Below, piece after piece: positions 43,410-54,223 of a DNA stretch of 64,000 bases; within the stretch, counting starts at the first letter, position 1, and the number at the start of each line of letters is the position of its first letter. The stretch is taken from assembly GCA_043228905.1 (NCBI GenBank), contig JBHGNT010000011.1, positions 1,922,001 to 1,986,000 on the forward strand, written 5' to 3'. The stretch comes from Azolla caroliniana (Eukaryota; Polypodiophyta). Under the pieces are notes generated by a model that saw nothing but the letters and a program-made list of their open reading frames with translations, ran no database searches and had not been told where the DNA came from. A program made the position numbers and the translations under genes.

Positions 43410-44602
43410 TTGTTTCCTCTCCATCAATATCCAAGTTGTCTTGTTCTACTCTATTTTATTGTGTACTTAATTCTTTACAATATCGATAATGTCTCGGTTC
43501 AATTAACATATTTTGAACAACAACAACTTGATGAAATCTTAAATGATTTTCGTGATGTTTTTCCAAGTGAACTACCAGATGGGCTACCTCTTAAACGTAA
43601 TATAGACCATCATATAGATATTGTACTTGGCGTTGCACCAATAATAATACCTCCTTATTGCTTAAGTCAATCCGAAGAGGATGAGGTATCTAAGCAACTC
43701 AAGGACTATTTACGAATGGGTTATATACGTTATAGTAAATCTCGTACGTGTTATGACCATTATGAGTTTTTGGTTATGCCTTTTCGTTTGACCAATGCTC
43801 TGGCTACATTTCAACAAGAAATGAGTCACATTTTCCGAGAACAACTTGGAAAATTTGTCGTTATTTTCTTGGATGATATTTTAGTTTATAGTCGTACATT
43901 ACAAGAACATGCTAAACATGTCCACTTTGTTTTACAAACATTGCATGACAAACAGTTTTATGCGAAGATCTTAAAATGTGAGTTCTTCAAGAAATCAATT
44001 ACTTATCTTGGACATCTCATAACCAAACGAGGAGTTGAAATTGATCCTTCTCACATCGAGAAAATCAAGCTTTGGCCCACTCTTCGGAATATTCGAGTAG
44101 TTCGATCATTCCTTGGTTTTGTCGGGTTTTTGTGAAAATTGCTTCGTAATTACTCCTAATTGACGACGCCGTTTATTGATCTTCTAAAAGGTCAAACACA
44201 TAAGTCTACAAAACCTATTGTGTGGAATGCTGCACTAGACCTCACCTTTAAGGAACTCAAGGACCTGGTGTGCAAGGCTCCTTCACTTATTTTATCCGAT
44301 CCTTGAAAACCTTTTGAGGTTGAAACCGATGAAAGCGATTATGCTATAGGTGTTGTCTTATATCAAGATGGTAAACCAATAACATTCGAGAGTAAGAAAC
44401 ATGATTCTGCTCAATGTCGGTATACCGTTCAAGAAAAGGAATTATTTGTAGTTATACATGCACTCAAAACATGACATCATTATCTTTATGGAAATCGATT
44501 TGTGGTAACTACGGACCACGAGTCCTTGAAATATTTTTGTGACCAACAAGACTTGAAAGGTCGTAAGGCACGATGGGCGGATCTCATCCAGGACTTTGAT
44601 TT
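43410..44602 (+). pseudogene. pol: Element K RT and RNase H with RT core deletion
   Basis: LDEILNDFRDVFPSELPDGL and HHIDIVLG are followed by RMGYIRYSKS. It then jumps at about 43742 directly to YDHYEFLVMPFRLTNA. The usual 80-90 residues between these blocks, carrying the first catalytic Asp, are missing, yet the frame stays open. YLDD-type FLDDILVYS and FLGFVGF follow. TGA at 44133 and TAA at 44157 lead to RNase H blocks (ETDESDYAIGVVL, VQEKELFVVIHAL, TTDHESLKYF). It ends at DLIQDFDF, where a solo LTR inserted. Confidence 0.88.
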
Positions 44603-45501
44603 TGACAAGAATGCACACTCCCTTTCCACAACGCTCGGCCACAACCAAGTCTAAAATCGAACACAGAAAACGGATAATGAACGCACGACACAAAGGAGAG
44701 AAGGGTACACAGGATGTTTAACGTGGAAAACCCTGAGAGGGAAAAACCACAGGAGTCCACAGACTCCAAACTATCACTATATCACAATGATTACAACAGT
44801 GAGCTCACGGAGGCAACGACCTCGTGCTCACGATCTTCGCCACAGGCGGCGGTTACAACAGAGGCAACGACCTCTTCCTCTCTCTCTCTCTCTCTGTACA
44901 CTGTTACGCACTCTCTAGTCTTGCACTAACAAGAATGACAACATACAATACAAAGTTTGCCCTAAGTCATATTTATACTAATATGACTTTTCGGCTATTT
45001 ACAAATATAGCCCAGATGGACTCTCAGAAACATATTTACGAATATGTCCCTTCATCCAATGAGCACTCCTCACCGGGCCTGCATCATCCGGCGCTTGCCG
45101 GGCACACGTCATCCAGTTCTCACCAGGTCTTCCGTTGCCGGGTACTCCACATCTGGTTCTCACCGGGTCTTCACCATCCGGCTCATGCCGAGTACTCCAC
45201 ATCCGGTTCTCACTGGGTCTTGACCATCCGGCTCTTGCCGGGTACTCCACATTCGGTTCTCACCGGGTCTTCACCATCCGGCTCTTGCCGGGTACTCCAC
45301 ATCCGGTTCTCATGGGGTCTTCACCATCCGGCTCTTGCCAGGTACTCGTCATCCGGTTCTCACCAGGTCTTCACCATCCGGCTCTTGCCGGGTACTCGTC
45401 ATCCGGTTCTCACCGGGTCTTCCGTTGCCGGGTACTCCACATCCGGTTTCCCATCCGTACTATTCTTCTCACTTCCCTCCGGAGGAACTTGTTTCCTAAC
45501 A
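44603..45501 (-). repeat. Solo LTR of an L-related copia family with expanded minisatellite
   Basis: 899 bp, TGACAAGAAT to TTCCTAACA, flanked by the 5-bp duplication GATTT (44598-44602 and 45502-45506). On the minus strand it starts TGTTAGGAAAC and shares GGTTTTTCCC and CACGTTAAAC-type segments with the LTR of L. It is longer than its relatives because of the 50-bp array at 45127-45466. Confidence 0.9.
45127..45466. repeat. 50-bp minisatellite in the solo LTR
   Basis: GGTCTTCACCATCCGGCTC-type units recur with a 50-bp period (unit starts near 45167, 45217, 45267, 45317, 45367 and 45417), preceded by one 40-bp unit. The LTR of L has one or two related 40-bp units at the same place. Confidence 0.92.
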
Positions 45502-46740
45502 GATTTTTCCATATGATATTGTAAAGGTTCCATGAACAGTGTCGCTGATGCACTACGTCACATCTGTGAAGTTAACATGCTTAGCTTCACTGAAATAACA
45601 TCAGATCTTTATGATCACCTTTGAGGAAAGTATTCTGATGACAGTTGAGTCTGGAACAGACACCATCACATCCTCAAAGGAATACTTCCACATTGCTAAC
45701 GATCTGCTCTACCGTAATGGGAAGGTTTGTGTTCCAGATTTGCCTGAGGTCAAAAAGAGAATTCTTTTTGAATGCCATGATGCACCCTCAACAGGGCACC
45801 TTGGAATACATCATACACTCGTTCTCATCTCCACTCAATTCTATTGGCCTAAGATGCGTACTGACATACATAGCTATGTGACTAAATGTCACCAATGTCA
45901 AGTTAACAAAGCCGAGGGACTTAAAGCCGCAATACTTTTACATCGCTTGGACATTCCCAATAATAAGTGGGAAAGTATATCCATGGAGTTTATTGTTAGC
46001 TTTCCTCGCACCCAAAAAGGCCATGATGCCATTTGGGTTGTGGTAACTGATAGGCTAACTAAAATGGCCAGATTTATTGCTACGAAAACCACGGTGACAG
46101 CTCCTGAATTGGCTTACCAATTCATTGACGAGTTATTTCGTTTTTATGGGTTACTGATGGATTTCGAGTTGCGAAGTATGCAAAACTTTATTCGGGATAT
46201 GCAAGATATGTTGCATATTGCACGAGATAATATAAAAACAGCTCAAGATAGAGCTCGTTTTTATGCGGATCATCATAGGCAACCTCGTGTATTCAACCCT
46301 GCACAGAAGGTATTTCTACGTGTACCTCAAAATTCTAAGACATTGTCTAAGGGTAAGTTCGCTAAGTTAGCCCCACAGTTTTGTGAACCTTTTACAGTCC
46401 TCAAACGCATTGGGTCATCAGCCTATTGTCTCGCTCTTCCCGATGGTGTTGAAATTCATCCAGTTTTTCATGTGAGTCGTCTAAAAGAACTTCTAGGTTC
46501 TGGTGACAGTAGAATTACAATGGAAACTCTGGTTACTTATAAAGAATTATCTTCTAAACCACATGTACTAGAAAGAATTCTCGATGTTAAAACAAAACAA
46601 TTACGTACTAAAGAAATCTGAGAATTTAAAATAAAATGGATGGATAAATCAATAAAAGATGTCACATGTGAACGTGAAAATACTCTCAGAACTAACTTCC
46701 CTAACTTTCCATTGCAAGAGTGCAATGATTTAAAGAGGGG
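45502..46740 (+). pseudogene. pol: Element K integrase, GPF region and chromodomain-like tail
   Basis: It resumes RNase H with GSMNSVADALRHI. From 45611 an open frame of 336 codons has the integrase zinc finger (HDAPSTGHLGIHH, CHQCQVNK), SMEFIVSFP (first acid changed from Asp to Glu), and TDRLTKMARFI. At about 46152 it jumps from ELFRFYGL to MDFELRSMQNF. The blocks with the second Asp and the Glu are missing without a stop. FYADHHRQPRVF, GPF-like FCEPFTVLKRIG and HPVFHVSRLKELL follow. After TGA at 46619, EFKIKWMDKSIKDVTCERE looks like a worn chromodomain. Confidence 0.85.
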
Positions 46741-46745
46741 GAGTA

Positions 46746-47119
46746 TGTTATGGGCATGACCATATAATATCCCGTGGTGAGAATTTACCATAGTATTCTA
46801 TACACGTGGATAAGTGTGAGGGTTAAACGAGAGTGTAAAGAAGGGGAGGATTAGTTTTAATCCTTAGGATTGAGACAACCCATTAGGCCAAGTGTGAACT
46901 TGCCTGGGGGCCTTGGGTATCGCTATAAATAAGAGGCCTAGCTACCCTCATTTCGTCATCTTTTGACTACGTCGAGACTCTGTTTAGTGGTGGTTCAACT
47001 CTTGTAGTAAGCGCGCCAGCACTAGGTACAACTGGATGCCACGGCGGTGGTATGGGACACTGATTGAGGCTCAAGTCTGTCTCGATCCCTTTGCTCGGGG
47101 GTGGTCGGGTGGATCAACA
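46746..47119 (+). repeat. 3' LTR of element K (right end uncertain)
   Basis: It starts TGTTATGGGC after the purine tract GAGGGGGAGTA. A TATAAATAAGAGG box lies at about 46923. I place the end at TCAACA (47119); another possible end is GTAGACA at 47261. Confidence 0.6.
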
Positions 47120-47265
47120 ACCTTCTTTCTCTCTCTGCTTTCTATCTATCTATCTATCATTCTTTTGTCCTTATCATACGCTTACATTAGATCATATCTC
47201 TAATACCTATGTTATTACATGTTTCACACGCAAAGGCCAAACTTTGTACAATCTGTGTAGACACC
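47120..47265. other. Short unassigned stretch
   Basis: AT-rich sequence with a (CTAT)n microsatellite at about 47140-47158. There is no gene. It may be the end of the K LTR or the eroded body of remnant X. Confidence 0.4.
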
Positions 47266-47318
47266 CATTCCTGCACATCTCGCTCCGTTTCCCTCTATGG
47301 CTGGAATCCTTCACGACA
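47266..47318 (-). repeat. Remnant X: start of another C/D/E-family LTR
   Basis: Read on the minus strand it begins TGTCGTGAAGGATTCC and continues CCATAGAGGGAAAC, aligning with the first 55 bases of the C and D LTRs. Only the LTR edge remains. It is separated from the LTR of D by exactly ACGC (GCGT on the plus strand, 47319-47322). Confidence 0.65.
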
Positions 47319-47322
47319 GCGT

Positions 47323-47976
47323 TGTCGAGGATGTCCTCGTGGATGCGTAGAAGTCGGGTAGGACCATAGGGGTCTCGAACCAAGGAAAAAGGAAAGCGAG
47401 GAGGGAGGAGTTTGGGGATCATGTAGGTCTTGAGAACACGTAGGTCTTGAGAACCAAGGAAACAGGGAAGCGAGTAAGTCTAGCGAATGAGAGAGAGTAA
47501 GAGAGTCACGCGTAGACACAGACACGAACAAAGACACTGAGAACAAAGTATGTTAGGTAGCAAGAGTTCTATTAAAACACAGGTGCACGGTGTTATGAGC
47601 GGTTACAGCCAGGTCAGAGCCGGTGATGGAGCGTGGAGCTTTGGCAAACAGCCAGGTACAAAGAGACGTCGGTGCGCAGAAGGTCGATCCCCGGGTCGGG
47701 AGCACTTGGGCGTCTAACACGAGGAGGGGAAGCGCCTTCTTCCTCGGTCAGTCCTCGGCCGTTCTTTCTGTATCCTTTTCTCTAGATGGCCCCCTGAAGA
47801 CAGTCAAAGGTCGCCCTTTTTATAGCACAAGGAGCGACCGTTACAAGCATTCATGACCCATCACTTTTTCGTCCTAGATTCTCTCCTCATAACTCTCCCT
47901 ACTTATGCGATGTCTATACCTTCTTTAATGCTTAGTAGTTATCCTATTTAATTCCCCTCGAGGCGTGCACTCGCGT
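47323..47976 (-). repeat. 3' LTR of element D, downstream part
   Basis: 654 bp from TGTCGAGGATGTCCTC to GCACTCGCGT on the plus strand, with a minus-strand TATAAAAAGGGCG box near 47812. It aligns with the C LTR. The rest is at 54878-54941. Confidence 0.85.
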
Positions 47977-48615
47977 TGTCGAGGTTTTCCTCGCGGATGC
48001 ATGGAATGAGGCGGGACCTCAGGGGTCCTGTACCGAAGAGCAAGAGAGAAAGGACAAGAGACCCACTACGTGCGAGCGTAGATTCACAGGGACACGGCCC
48101 TTCGACACAAAGATGCGAGTGGGACAGCGACACAGAGAAACACGAATGTATGTATGTATTAACAAAGACAACAACAAGAACACGGGAGCAACAAAAACAT
48201 GAAGTCGGTTACAACCGAACAGGCCGGCGAACAGATGTTGATGCCTGTTCGTAAACGCACAGAAAGACAGGAGCAGGTTGGAGGTGCTGCCGGAAGCACT
48301 CGGGCATTCCTCAGAGCAGCGCGAGCCTCCCGAAACCTGCACAGAAGGAAGCTATGGAGTTTGCGAACCAGAGAGAGAGAGAGAGAGAGAGAGAAGCCTT
48401 CGCACACAAACCGACAGCACTTCGTCCTCGGCTCTCCGCGATCCCATCCCCCTTCTCGTCTCCCTCCTTTTATAGGCAAGGAAGGAGCCGTTTCCCCCTT
48501 TCTTCCTACCCACTAAATCTACCTGCCTAGGATCTTCTATGGACAACATTCGAGAAGAGCCGGTTCCTACGCTCATGTGCACCGATTCCGCTTGTGGACG
48601 GTTTTCTTCACGACA
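47977..48615 (-). repeat. 3' LTR of element E
   Basis: 639 bp. The minus-strand TATAAAAGG box is near 48466-48474, and a GA run at 48370-48392 differs in length from that of the 5' copy. It is preceded (minus strand) by the purine tract GGTGGGGGCGGA. Confidence 0.94.
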
Positions 48616-48688
48616 TCCGCCCCCACCTAACCGCGCATCCACCGGCATGCGCCAAATTGAGTTGGGACGGAGAAAACCGGTCCAGCCT

Positions 48689-51600
48689 TCATTCCCCGCC
48701 CGTCGGTTCTTCCTCGGTTTCGGATCGTTCGTCGTCGCGGTCCAAGCCAACCGGATCCGGCTCGTCATCGTGACGCTTCTTGAACGCTTTGATCCGCTTC
48801 CCCGCTACCGGTATCGCCATTCTCGTACCGTCGAGTTCCGCCAGATGGTACGTCCCGTTGTCGTTGGCACTTTGTACCACGTAAGGCCCGAACCACCTTC
48901 TTGCGAACTTCCGTGTCGCTCGGTGCTGGTTGTCAAGGCTGTTGTCGTAGACTAGCACCCAGTCGCCTTCCTCGATCTTCTTCGGTCGGAGCCGGTGCGT
49001 TCGGTCGAACCGGGCTTTGTTCCTCATCCTTGCTTCCCGAAGCTTTTCCGCAGCCTGCTCCATGTCCTCCGGTCTTCGCTCGAGCTGTCGTATACGCGCC
49101 GCCAGCAGTTCCTCCCCGCTCATCTCGTCTCTCCAGTCCACGGTTGCCAACGAGGAGATCGTACGTTCCATCGGCATGACCGGCTTCTGCCCAAACATGA
49201 GTTCTGCCGGCATGAATCCGGTTACCGAACTGTGCGTAGTTCGGTCCACCCACAACGTGTAAGGCAGCAGTCGCGGCCAGTTCCCGACTTGACCTCCGCA
49301 TGCCCGAACTAACGCCTTGACGATCGGTCCGTGTCCGCGCTCCACCTTTCCATTCGCCTCCAGATTGTACGCAGTGGTAAGCGAGAGCTTGACTCCTAGC
49401 CGGTCGAACAGCTCCTCGGCCTCTTCGGCGTCCAACTACTCGTGGTCAGCCACGATCTTCCCGACACACCCGTACCGGCATATCACGTCCTCAATCAGGA
49501 ACCAACATACGACCGCGGTCGTTTTGTTCTGAAGGGCCCGGCCTTCTACCTGGTTCGTCAGATCTTCCCGAGCCAGGACCAGATACCGCATCTGTCCTAC
49601 TCCCATCAGCATCGTCACCAGGTCTACCATCCATTTGAAGTGGATGGTCGGAGGGTACGTAAGGTGAAGCTCGTCCCCATGTCGGACTACGGAGTGCATC
49701 TGATAGCTCTCGCAAGTCGTCACGAACCGATGCACATCCCAGTACAGTCCCGGCCACCAGTACTTCCCCTTTATCTTCTCGAACGTGGCCCACGTTCCAC
49801 GGTGTCCAGCCCAAGGGCTGTCGTGGTAGGCCGTCAGCAGCTCCTCCTCTTCTTCGGGTGCTTCCATAAGTATCCGCCCCGGAGAAAGAATCAGTAAGCT
49901 TTCTTCCGGATCCGGTTGGCCTCGTCCTTCGTCCATGACGCATCCGGCGTCATTGTCCTCAAAAATCCAGCGATCTAGAGCCACTCGCCATCGTACCTGC
50001 TCTTGTCAAAGTCGTTAAGTGCCGGAGTGCTCGTCCCATCGGTCGTTACGTACGCCGACTCGAAGAAGTCCACGCCGACTTCTTCGTCCTCCGAAACCAT
50101 GCCGCCCTCGTCATCAAACCTCGCCCTCGAAAGCATGTCGTCCATGGCGTTGTCCTTTCCGGAAATGTGTCATATTTCCGGGTCCAGGGACTTGATGTAC
50201 GCTATCCACCGGAGCATTGCCAGGTCCGGTGTCGCGCATCCGGAAACCATGCCGAGAATCGGCAGGCAATCCGTCTCGATAACCACTTCTGTCCCGATCA
50301 GGTAGTCTTTGTCGGCCTTTACTGCCGAAACGATACCCCAGAGTTCGCGTTTAACTTGGGCGTACCCTCGTTGTCGTTCACTGAGGACCTTCGCGCCGAA
50401 TCGGATCGGGAACCGAATGCCGTTCTTGTCCTCTTGGTTGACGACCCATCCGATCCCGGTCGGACTCGTATCCACTGTTATGTATACCGTGGTACCCTTC
50501 CCGTAGACAGCCTTCCGGAGCGCCGGTGCTGCCGCAAGAGCTTCCTTCAGCTTCCGGACCGACTCCGTGTGCTCGTCTCGCCACTCGAATTTTCGCCTTT
50601 TTTTCAGCAACCCGTATAGCGGCTCCGCAACGTGGGCGTAATGCGGGATCCATATGTGGTAGAATGCGCATGCCCCCAAGAACCTCCGAACTTCCGTGAC
50701 CGAGCTACAAACGGCTTCCGGCCATATGGTCCACATAGGTGTCCGACCACCAGGATTTCCGATTGCCCGAAGGCCGATTTCTCCCCGGAGAAGGTGAGCC
50801 TCGCATCCTCTAGCCTTTGTAGCACCTTCTCGCAGTCATCGATGTGTGTTGCCATGAATCGCCGGCATCCGTCCGGTCCGAGTGTTGCGTCCCTCTCTTC
50901 TATCGGGCACCCCTTGATCGGAATGTCGTCTAGAAATGGCATGGTGATGTCCGGGATGCAATCCCTCAGTACCTTGTTCATTTCATTCACCATGTGGGCC
51001 ACCAAGTTGGTTCCTCCTTGTGGCAGGGTACACATTCGCACTAGGCCGAGGGGAGTTCGCATCATCGTAATGTCTCTGCTCTCCACGGCTAGCTGGAACT
51101 GGTCGTACCCCGAGTATAGATCACCGACCGAGTAAATCGACCTTCCGGCGAAGGCCTCCGCGAACTCGTCTATGGTCGGTCCGATTCCTGCGTTCCGAAT
51201 GGTCACTCTGTTGACCGGCTGCAGGTCCTGAATGAAGCGCAATGTTCCGTTTTTCTTTGGTACGGTAAACCATCGGTTCAAGTATGGCGCGCTCGACGGT
51301 TCGAGAATACCCATATCGACTTTCTGCCTCAGTAGCTCCATCAACTCCGGGATGTGAGCTCTTGGTACCGGAATCGGCTTGAGATTCCACGGCACATGCG
51401 GTACCGTGAATATCACCATCGGCTCCACGATTGTCGGGTCTACGCACCCGATCTCTTCCGGCGAGAATGCGACGGCTTTCCCGTGCCTTCCGAGCATTCT
51501 CCGAAACCGGTCATCCTCCGCCGGCAGTAGGAACCCGCCCCCACCGATCTTGAGCTCCCGGAGCGTCCCGTCGGTGAAGGTGTGTCCTATGCAGGCCGGA

Positions 51601-52078
51601 TCTCGTAAACTGGGGTCCGACGCCACCCCTCTGATTCGGAACTCGCTGCCCTCCGGCAAGGGTGCCGCGACTGGCCTTACCTTCCAGTCCACAGTCTTGT
51701 ACTTCGTGCTAACTCGGGCCGTCCGATCCAACCCGAGCCCCCGACTGAAGTTCGCGATGACTTCATACATCTCTTCGGAACATACCGGTATCGTCCGGTC
51801 TTCGTTAAGGTCTTCTCCGGCTACCTTCCTCAGCATTCCCAAGGTGTCGTCGAAGGAGACTGCCTCCATGGCTCCGCTGATTTCCTCGTCCGGGCCGAGA
51901 ACTCCGCACGCTCGAAGTGGCACTTCCGCCCTTGTCTTTTCTCGGCCGACGATGCCGACTATCATACACCCTCCGTTGTTGGAGAAGCAAAATTTCCTAC
52001 CTACCGTACAGTCGTGGGGTCCTTTCCGAGTGTCCGGGCTATCTCGGCCCCACGCCTTGGCAGCCCTCTCTAAAAATC
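48689..52078 (-). pseudogene. pol: Element E Pol: RT, RNase H, integrase
   Basis: It begins in the -1 frame at the gag stop. RT blocks: WFTVPKKNGTLRFIQDLQPV, FAGRSIYSVGDLYSGYDQFQ, TLPQGGTNLVAHM and PFLDDIPIKG. RNase H has VDTSPTG and ETDCLPILG, and the integrase has MVDLVTM and KVERGHGPIV. The C-terminus is GDWVLVYDNSLDNQH and KRIKAFKKR. Lesions: a deletion of about 45-50 bases with frameshift near 50730, TGA at 50170, TAG near 49976, a frame change in the linker near 49930, and TAG at 49436. The integrase zinc-finger Cys is changed (CESYQMHS). Confidence 0.92.
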
Positions 52079-54196
52079 CTCCCGGTTCTCGCCACCGAGG
52101 GATTCACGGTTTCTCTCGTGGTTCGGCCGCACCGTCAGAAATTGCACCGAATGGCGCCCGTCCTGGCTTTTGACCCTCGCGTAGGCCGAACTGTTCTCCA
52201 GCACCTTGGTCTCCATTCTCGCCGCCGTGATGTATGGTTCCCCTAATATGACTGGATGCGAGGACGTCTCCTGTACGAAGAAGTGTTGGTCAATCTCGAT
52301 GTCGCCGATCTTTACTCGCACATTCGGGCAGGCCCCGTGCAGTTCCTCGGTGGCGCGCGTCGCCGCCCGTATCTTCCACCCGTGCCTGGTGTTGATCGGC
52401 CACTTTCCCCTCTTATAGAAGTCCATGGACATTAGGTTTATTTCCGAACCGTGGTCCACCAACGCCACCACCGGTTCCTGAACATCTCCGATCTTTACCG
52501 GGGTCTCCGTGGTCGCTCGTGCCCAGTGTGGCCTCGAATAGTGGCTCTCCGCCCACTCATCTGCCAGCGCCGAGTCGTCGATGTGCGTCGTCCGCACCTC
52601 CACCAGTCTTTCCGGTTCCGTCTCCGTCGACAGCCTCTTCCGTTTCACCAAGTCTACAATGGAGTCATGGAACTCCTTCTTGGCGATCCCTAGCACCTCC
52701 CGCAATGACAGCTCCACTTTGCTGTCGAGGATCCGTTCTTCTAGGACCTTTCGTAGGTCCGTAGTCCTTTCTATTTCCGTCCCCAGTCGGTATCCGCCCT
52801 TCCTGGGGTTATCTTGCGAGCTGGACCCACCGGCATCGTTCCGTCGCTGCCCGAATCGGGTCTCGTACCGTTGTGAGGGCCCGGCCGCTCCGGCTTTCCC
52901 CACTCGTTTGTCTTCTACCAGAGCCTTGTAGTTCCGGCAGGCGGCTTCTACGAAGCTCGTCTTCTCCTCGACCGGGTCGCTCCACCCGGTTACTTCCCGG
53001 ACCCGTCTCTCAGCGCGGTCCGTTTCATCTTTGCTCAGTCGTGCGCCGGCGAGGCCTTCCAGCATTGCTGACCAGAAACCGTCTTTGCTCTCCTTTCGGG
53101 CCTCGCTGCCCCCGACCCGAATACCGGCCGACGCCGAGTAGTGGATGGCCTCCACATGTCGGGCCGCTGCCTCTTCCATCAGTCTCTTCATACCTCCTCG
53201 CCCGTCGTTTCGGTTCAGGGCCCTCCTGGTGTCGTCGGCGTGCACCCGGCCTTCCCACAGGTACACCACCCGGTTTCTCAACGCCTCTGCGAAATCGCCG
53301 CAGTCCTTCCGAATGTGGCCGATCTCGTCGCACCACATGCACCTGTTCCCCGCTGCCGGCCGTCGGTCACGAGCCGGTTCGCCGTCTTCCCTTCGAGTCT
53401 GGGTGATCTGGAGATCCTTTATCGCCCGCGTCAACTCCTCCAGCACTGCCCCTCCGGACGAGCCATTGACCATGCCGGTCGAAGCCGGACCCGTTTCGAG
53501 CCATTCCCGGGTTTCTTCCCTTCGCACTTGCGGTGCCGGTTCAAGCCTCCTTGCTGTGACAGAGCCCGCACCGGCTGCCCCGTTGTCAGCCCATTCTCGC
53601 CGTTTGTCGAAACGGCCACAGACTCTCTTAACCGCAGCCCAGTCGGTTGTCAGCCTGTCTTCGGTTTCCAGCAAGGAGCCGACTTGATCCCTGTCCCGCT
53701 CATCCACCGACTTGACGAACAATAGGACCCGGCTCGTATCCAGAACGGTTCGGTCAAGCGCCGAAAGGCGCGCAAAGCGTTCTTCGAACTCCCGGAGGAG
53801 TGCCGACGCGTTTCTTCCCTTGCCAGGGGACTCCACCCATTCCATGAAGTCCCGTTTCGAAAGCCGGAGCGCGTCGTCCAGCCCGTATTTTTCCAGGAGT
53901 CGGCCTTCGAACTCCTCCCAGGTACAGCTCTTCGCCCGCACCTCGAGCACCTCCGCATGGATGCTCAGCATCGCCACTCGAGGAAACCCGGCAAGACGCC
54001 TCTCTTCCGGAATGTCCCGCATCAGCATTTCTGCCCCGTAGGATGCCAAATACTTCGTGGCATCCTTTCCGCTGAACCGGCCGATCGTACTGACGACCGC
54101 CTGAATGGCTCTGTCGAGGGCGTCGGTGCCCTCGCGTGCACTCAATATCCGATCCACGGCCGAAGCCATGGCCTCCGCAAGATCCGACCCTTTCAT
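52070..54196 (-). CDS. gag: Element E Gag-protease, intact
   Basis: The frame is open from the LTR. I choose the ATG at 54196 (MKGSDLAEAMASAVDR), the first after the primer site and aligned with C, giving 708 residues. Residues 1-250 are a helical Gag region (IGRFSGKDATKYLASYG, then DFMEWVESPGKGRNASALL). A complete CX2CX4HX4C knuckle (CMWCDEIGHIRKDC) is near 53330. A linker follows, and the C-terminal retropepsin-like domain has VALVDHGSEINLMS (about 52460), with D-H-G in place of D-S/T-G, plus VILGEPYI. It ends at TAG 52070-52072 inside GATTTTTAG. No lesion was seen, so this protein could still be made. Confidence 0.9.
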   Translation of the reverse strand: MKGSDLAEAMASAVDRILSAREGTDALDRAIQAVVSTIGRFSGKDATKYLASYGAEMLMRDIPEERRLAGFPRVAMLSIHAEVLEVRAKSCTWEEFEGRLLEKYGLDDALRLSKRDFMEWVESPGKGRNASALLREFEERFARLSALDRTVLDTSRVLLFVKSVDERDRDQVGSLLETEDRLTTDWAAVKRVCGRFDKRREWADNGAAGAGSVTARRLEPAPQVRREETREWLETGPASTGMVNGSSGGAVLEELTRAIKDLQITQTRREDGEPARDRRPAAGNRCMWCDEIGHIRKDCGDFAEALRNRVVYLWEGRVHADDTRRALNRNDGRGGMKRLMEEAAARHVEAIHYSASAGIRVGGSEARKESKDGFWSAMLEGLAGARLSKDETDRAERRVREVTGWSDPVEEKTSFVEAACRNYKALVEDKRVGKAGAAGPSQRYETRFGQRRNDAGGSSSQDNPRKGGYRLGTEIERTTDLRKVLEERILDSKVELSLREVLGIAKKEFHDSIVDLVKRKRLSTETEPERLVEVRTTHIDDSALADEWAESHYSRPHWARATTETPVKIGDVQEPVVALVDHGSEINLMSMDFYKRGKWPINTRHGWKIRAATRATEELHGACPNVRVKIGDIEIDQHFFVQETSSHPVILGEPYITAARMETKVLENSSAYARVKSQDGRHSVQFLTVRPNHERNRESLGGENREDF
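52071..52078 (-). promoter_or_regulatory. Candidate -1 ribosomal frameshift site, element E
   Basis: Minus strand GATTTTTA overlaps the gag stop. Slipping back one base on TTTTT reads TTA GAG AGG into the open pol frame (RAAKAWGRDSPD). D (58431-58438) and J (38531-38538) have the same eight bases at the same place. C has GATTTCTA. Confidence 0.65.
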
Positions 54197-54223
54197 CTTC
54201 TGCTCTTCTGCCGCCTCCTTCAC

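Larger units (their letters stand above)
40591..47119 (+). mobile_element. Element K: Ty3/gypsy chromovirus-like pseudo-element
   Basis: Gag, protease, RT, RNase H, integrase and a weak chromodomain-like tail are in order, followed by AAGAGGGGGAGTA and a 3' LTR from 46746. It is interrupted by an unclassified insertion (about 41751-43130) and a solo copia LTR (44603-45501, GATTT duplication). It has lost large internal parts of RT and integrase. No 5' LTR is recognisable. Confidence 0.82.

Noticed and set aside
45064-45466. Regular 50-bp repeats that could suggest a CRISPR array
   Set aside because: There are no conserved-repeat/unique-spacer units; the whole 50-bp unit repeats. It lies in a copia LTR in a eukaryotic context.
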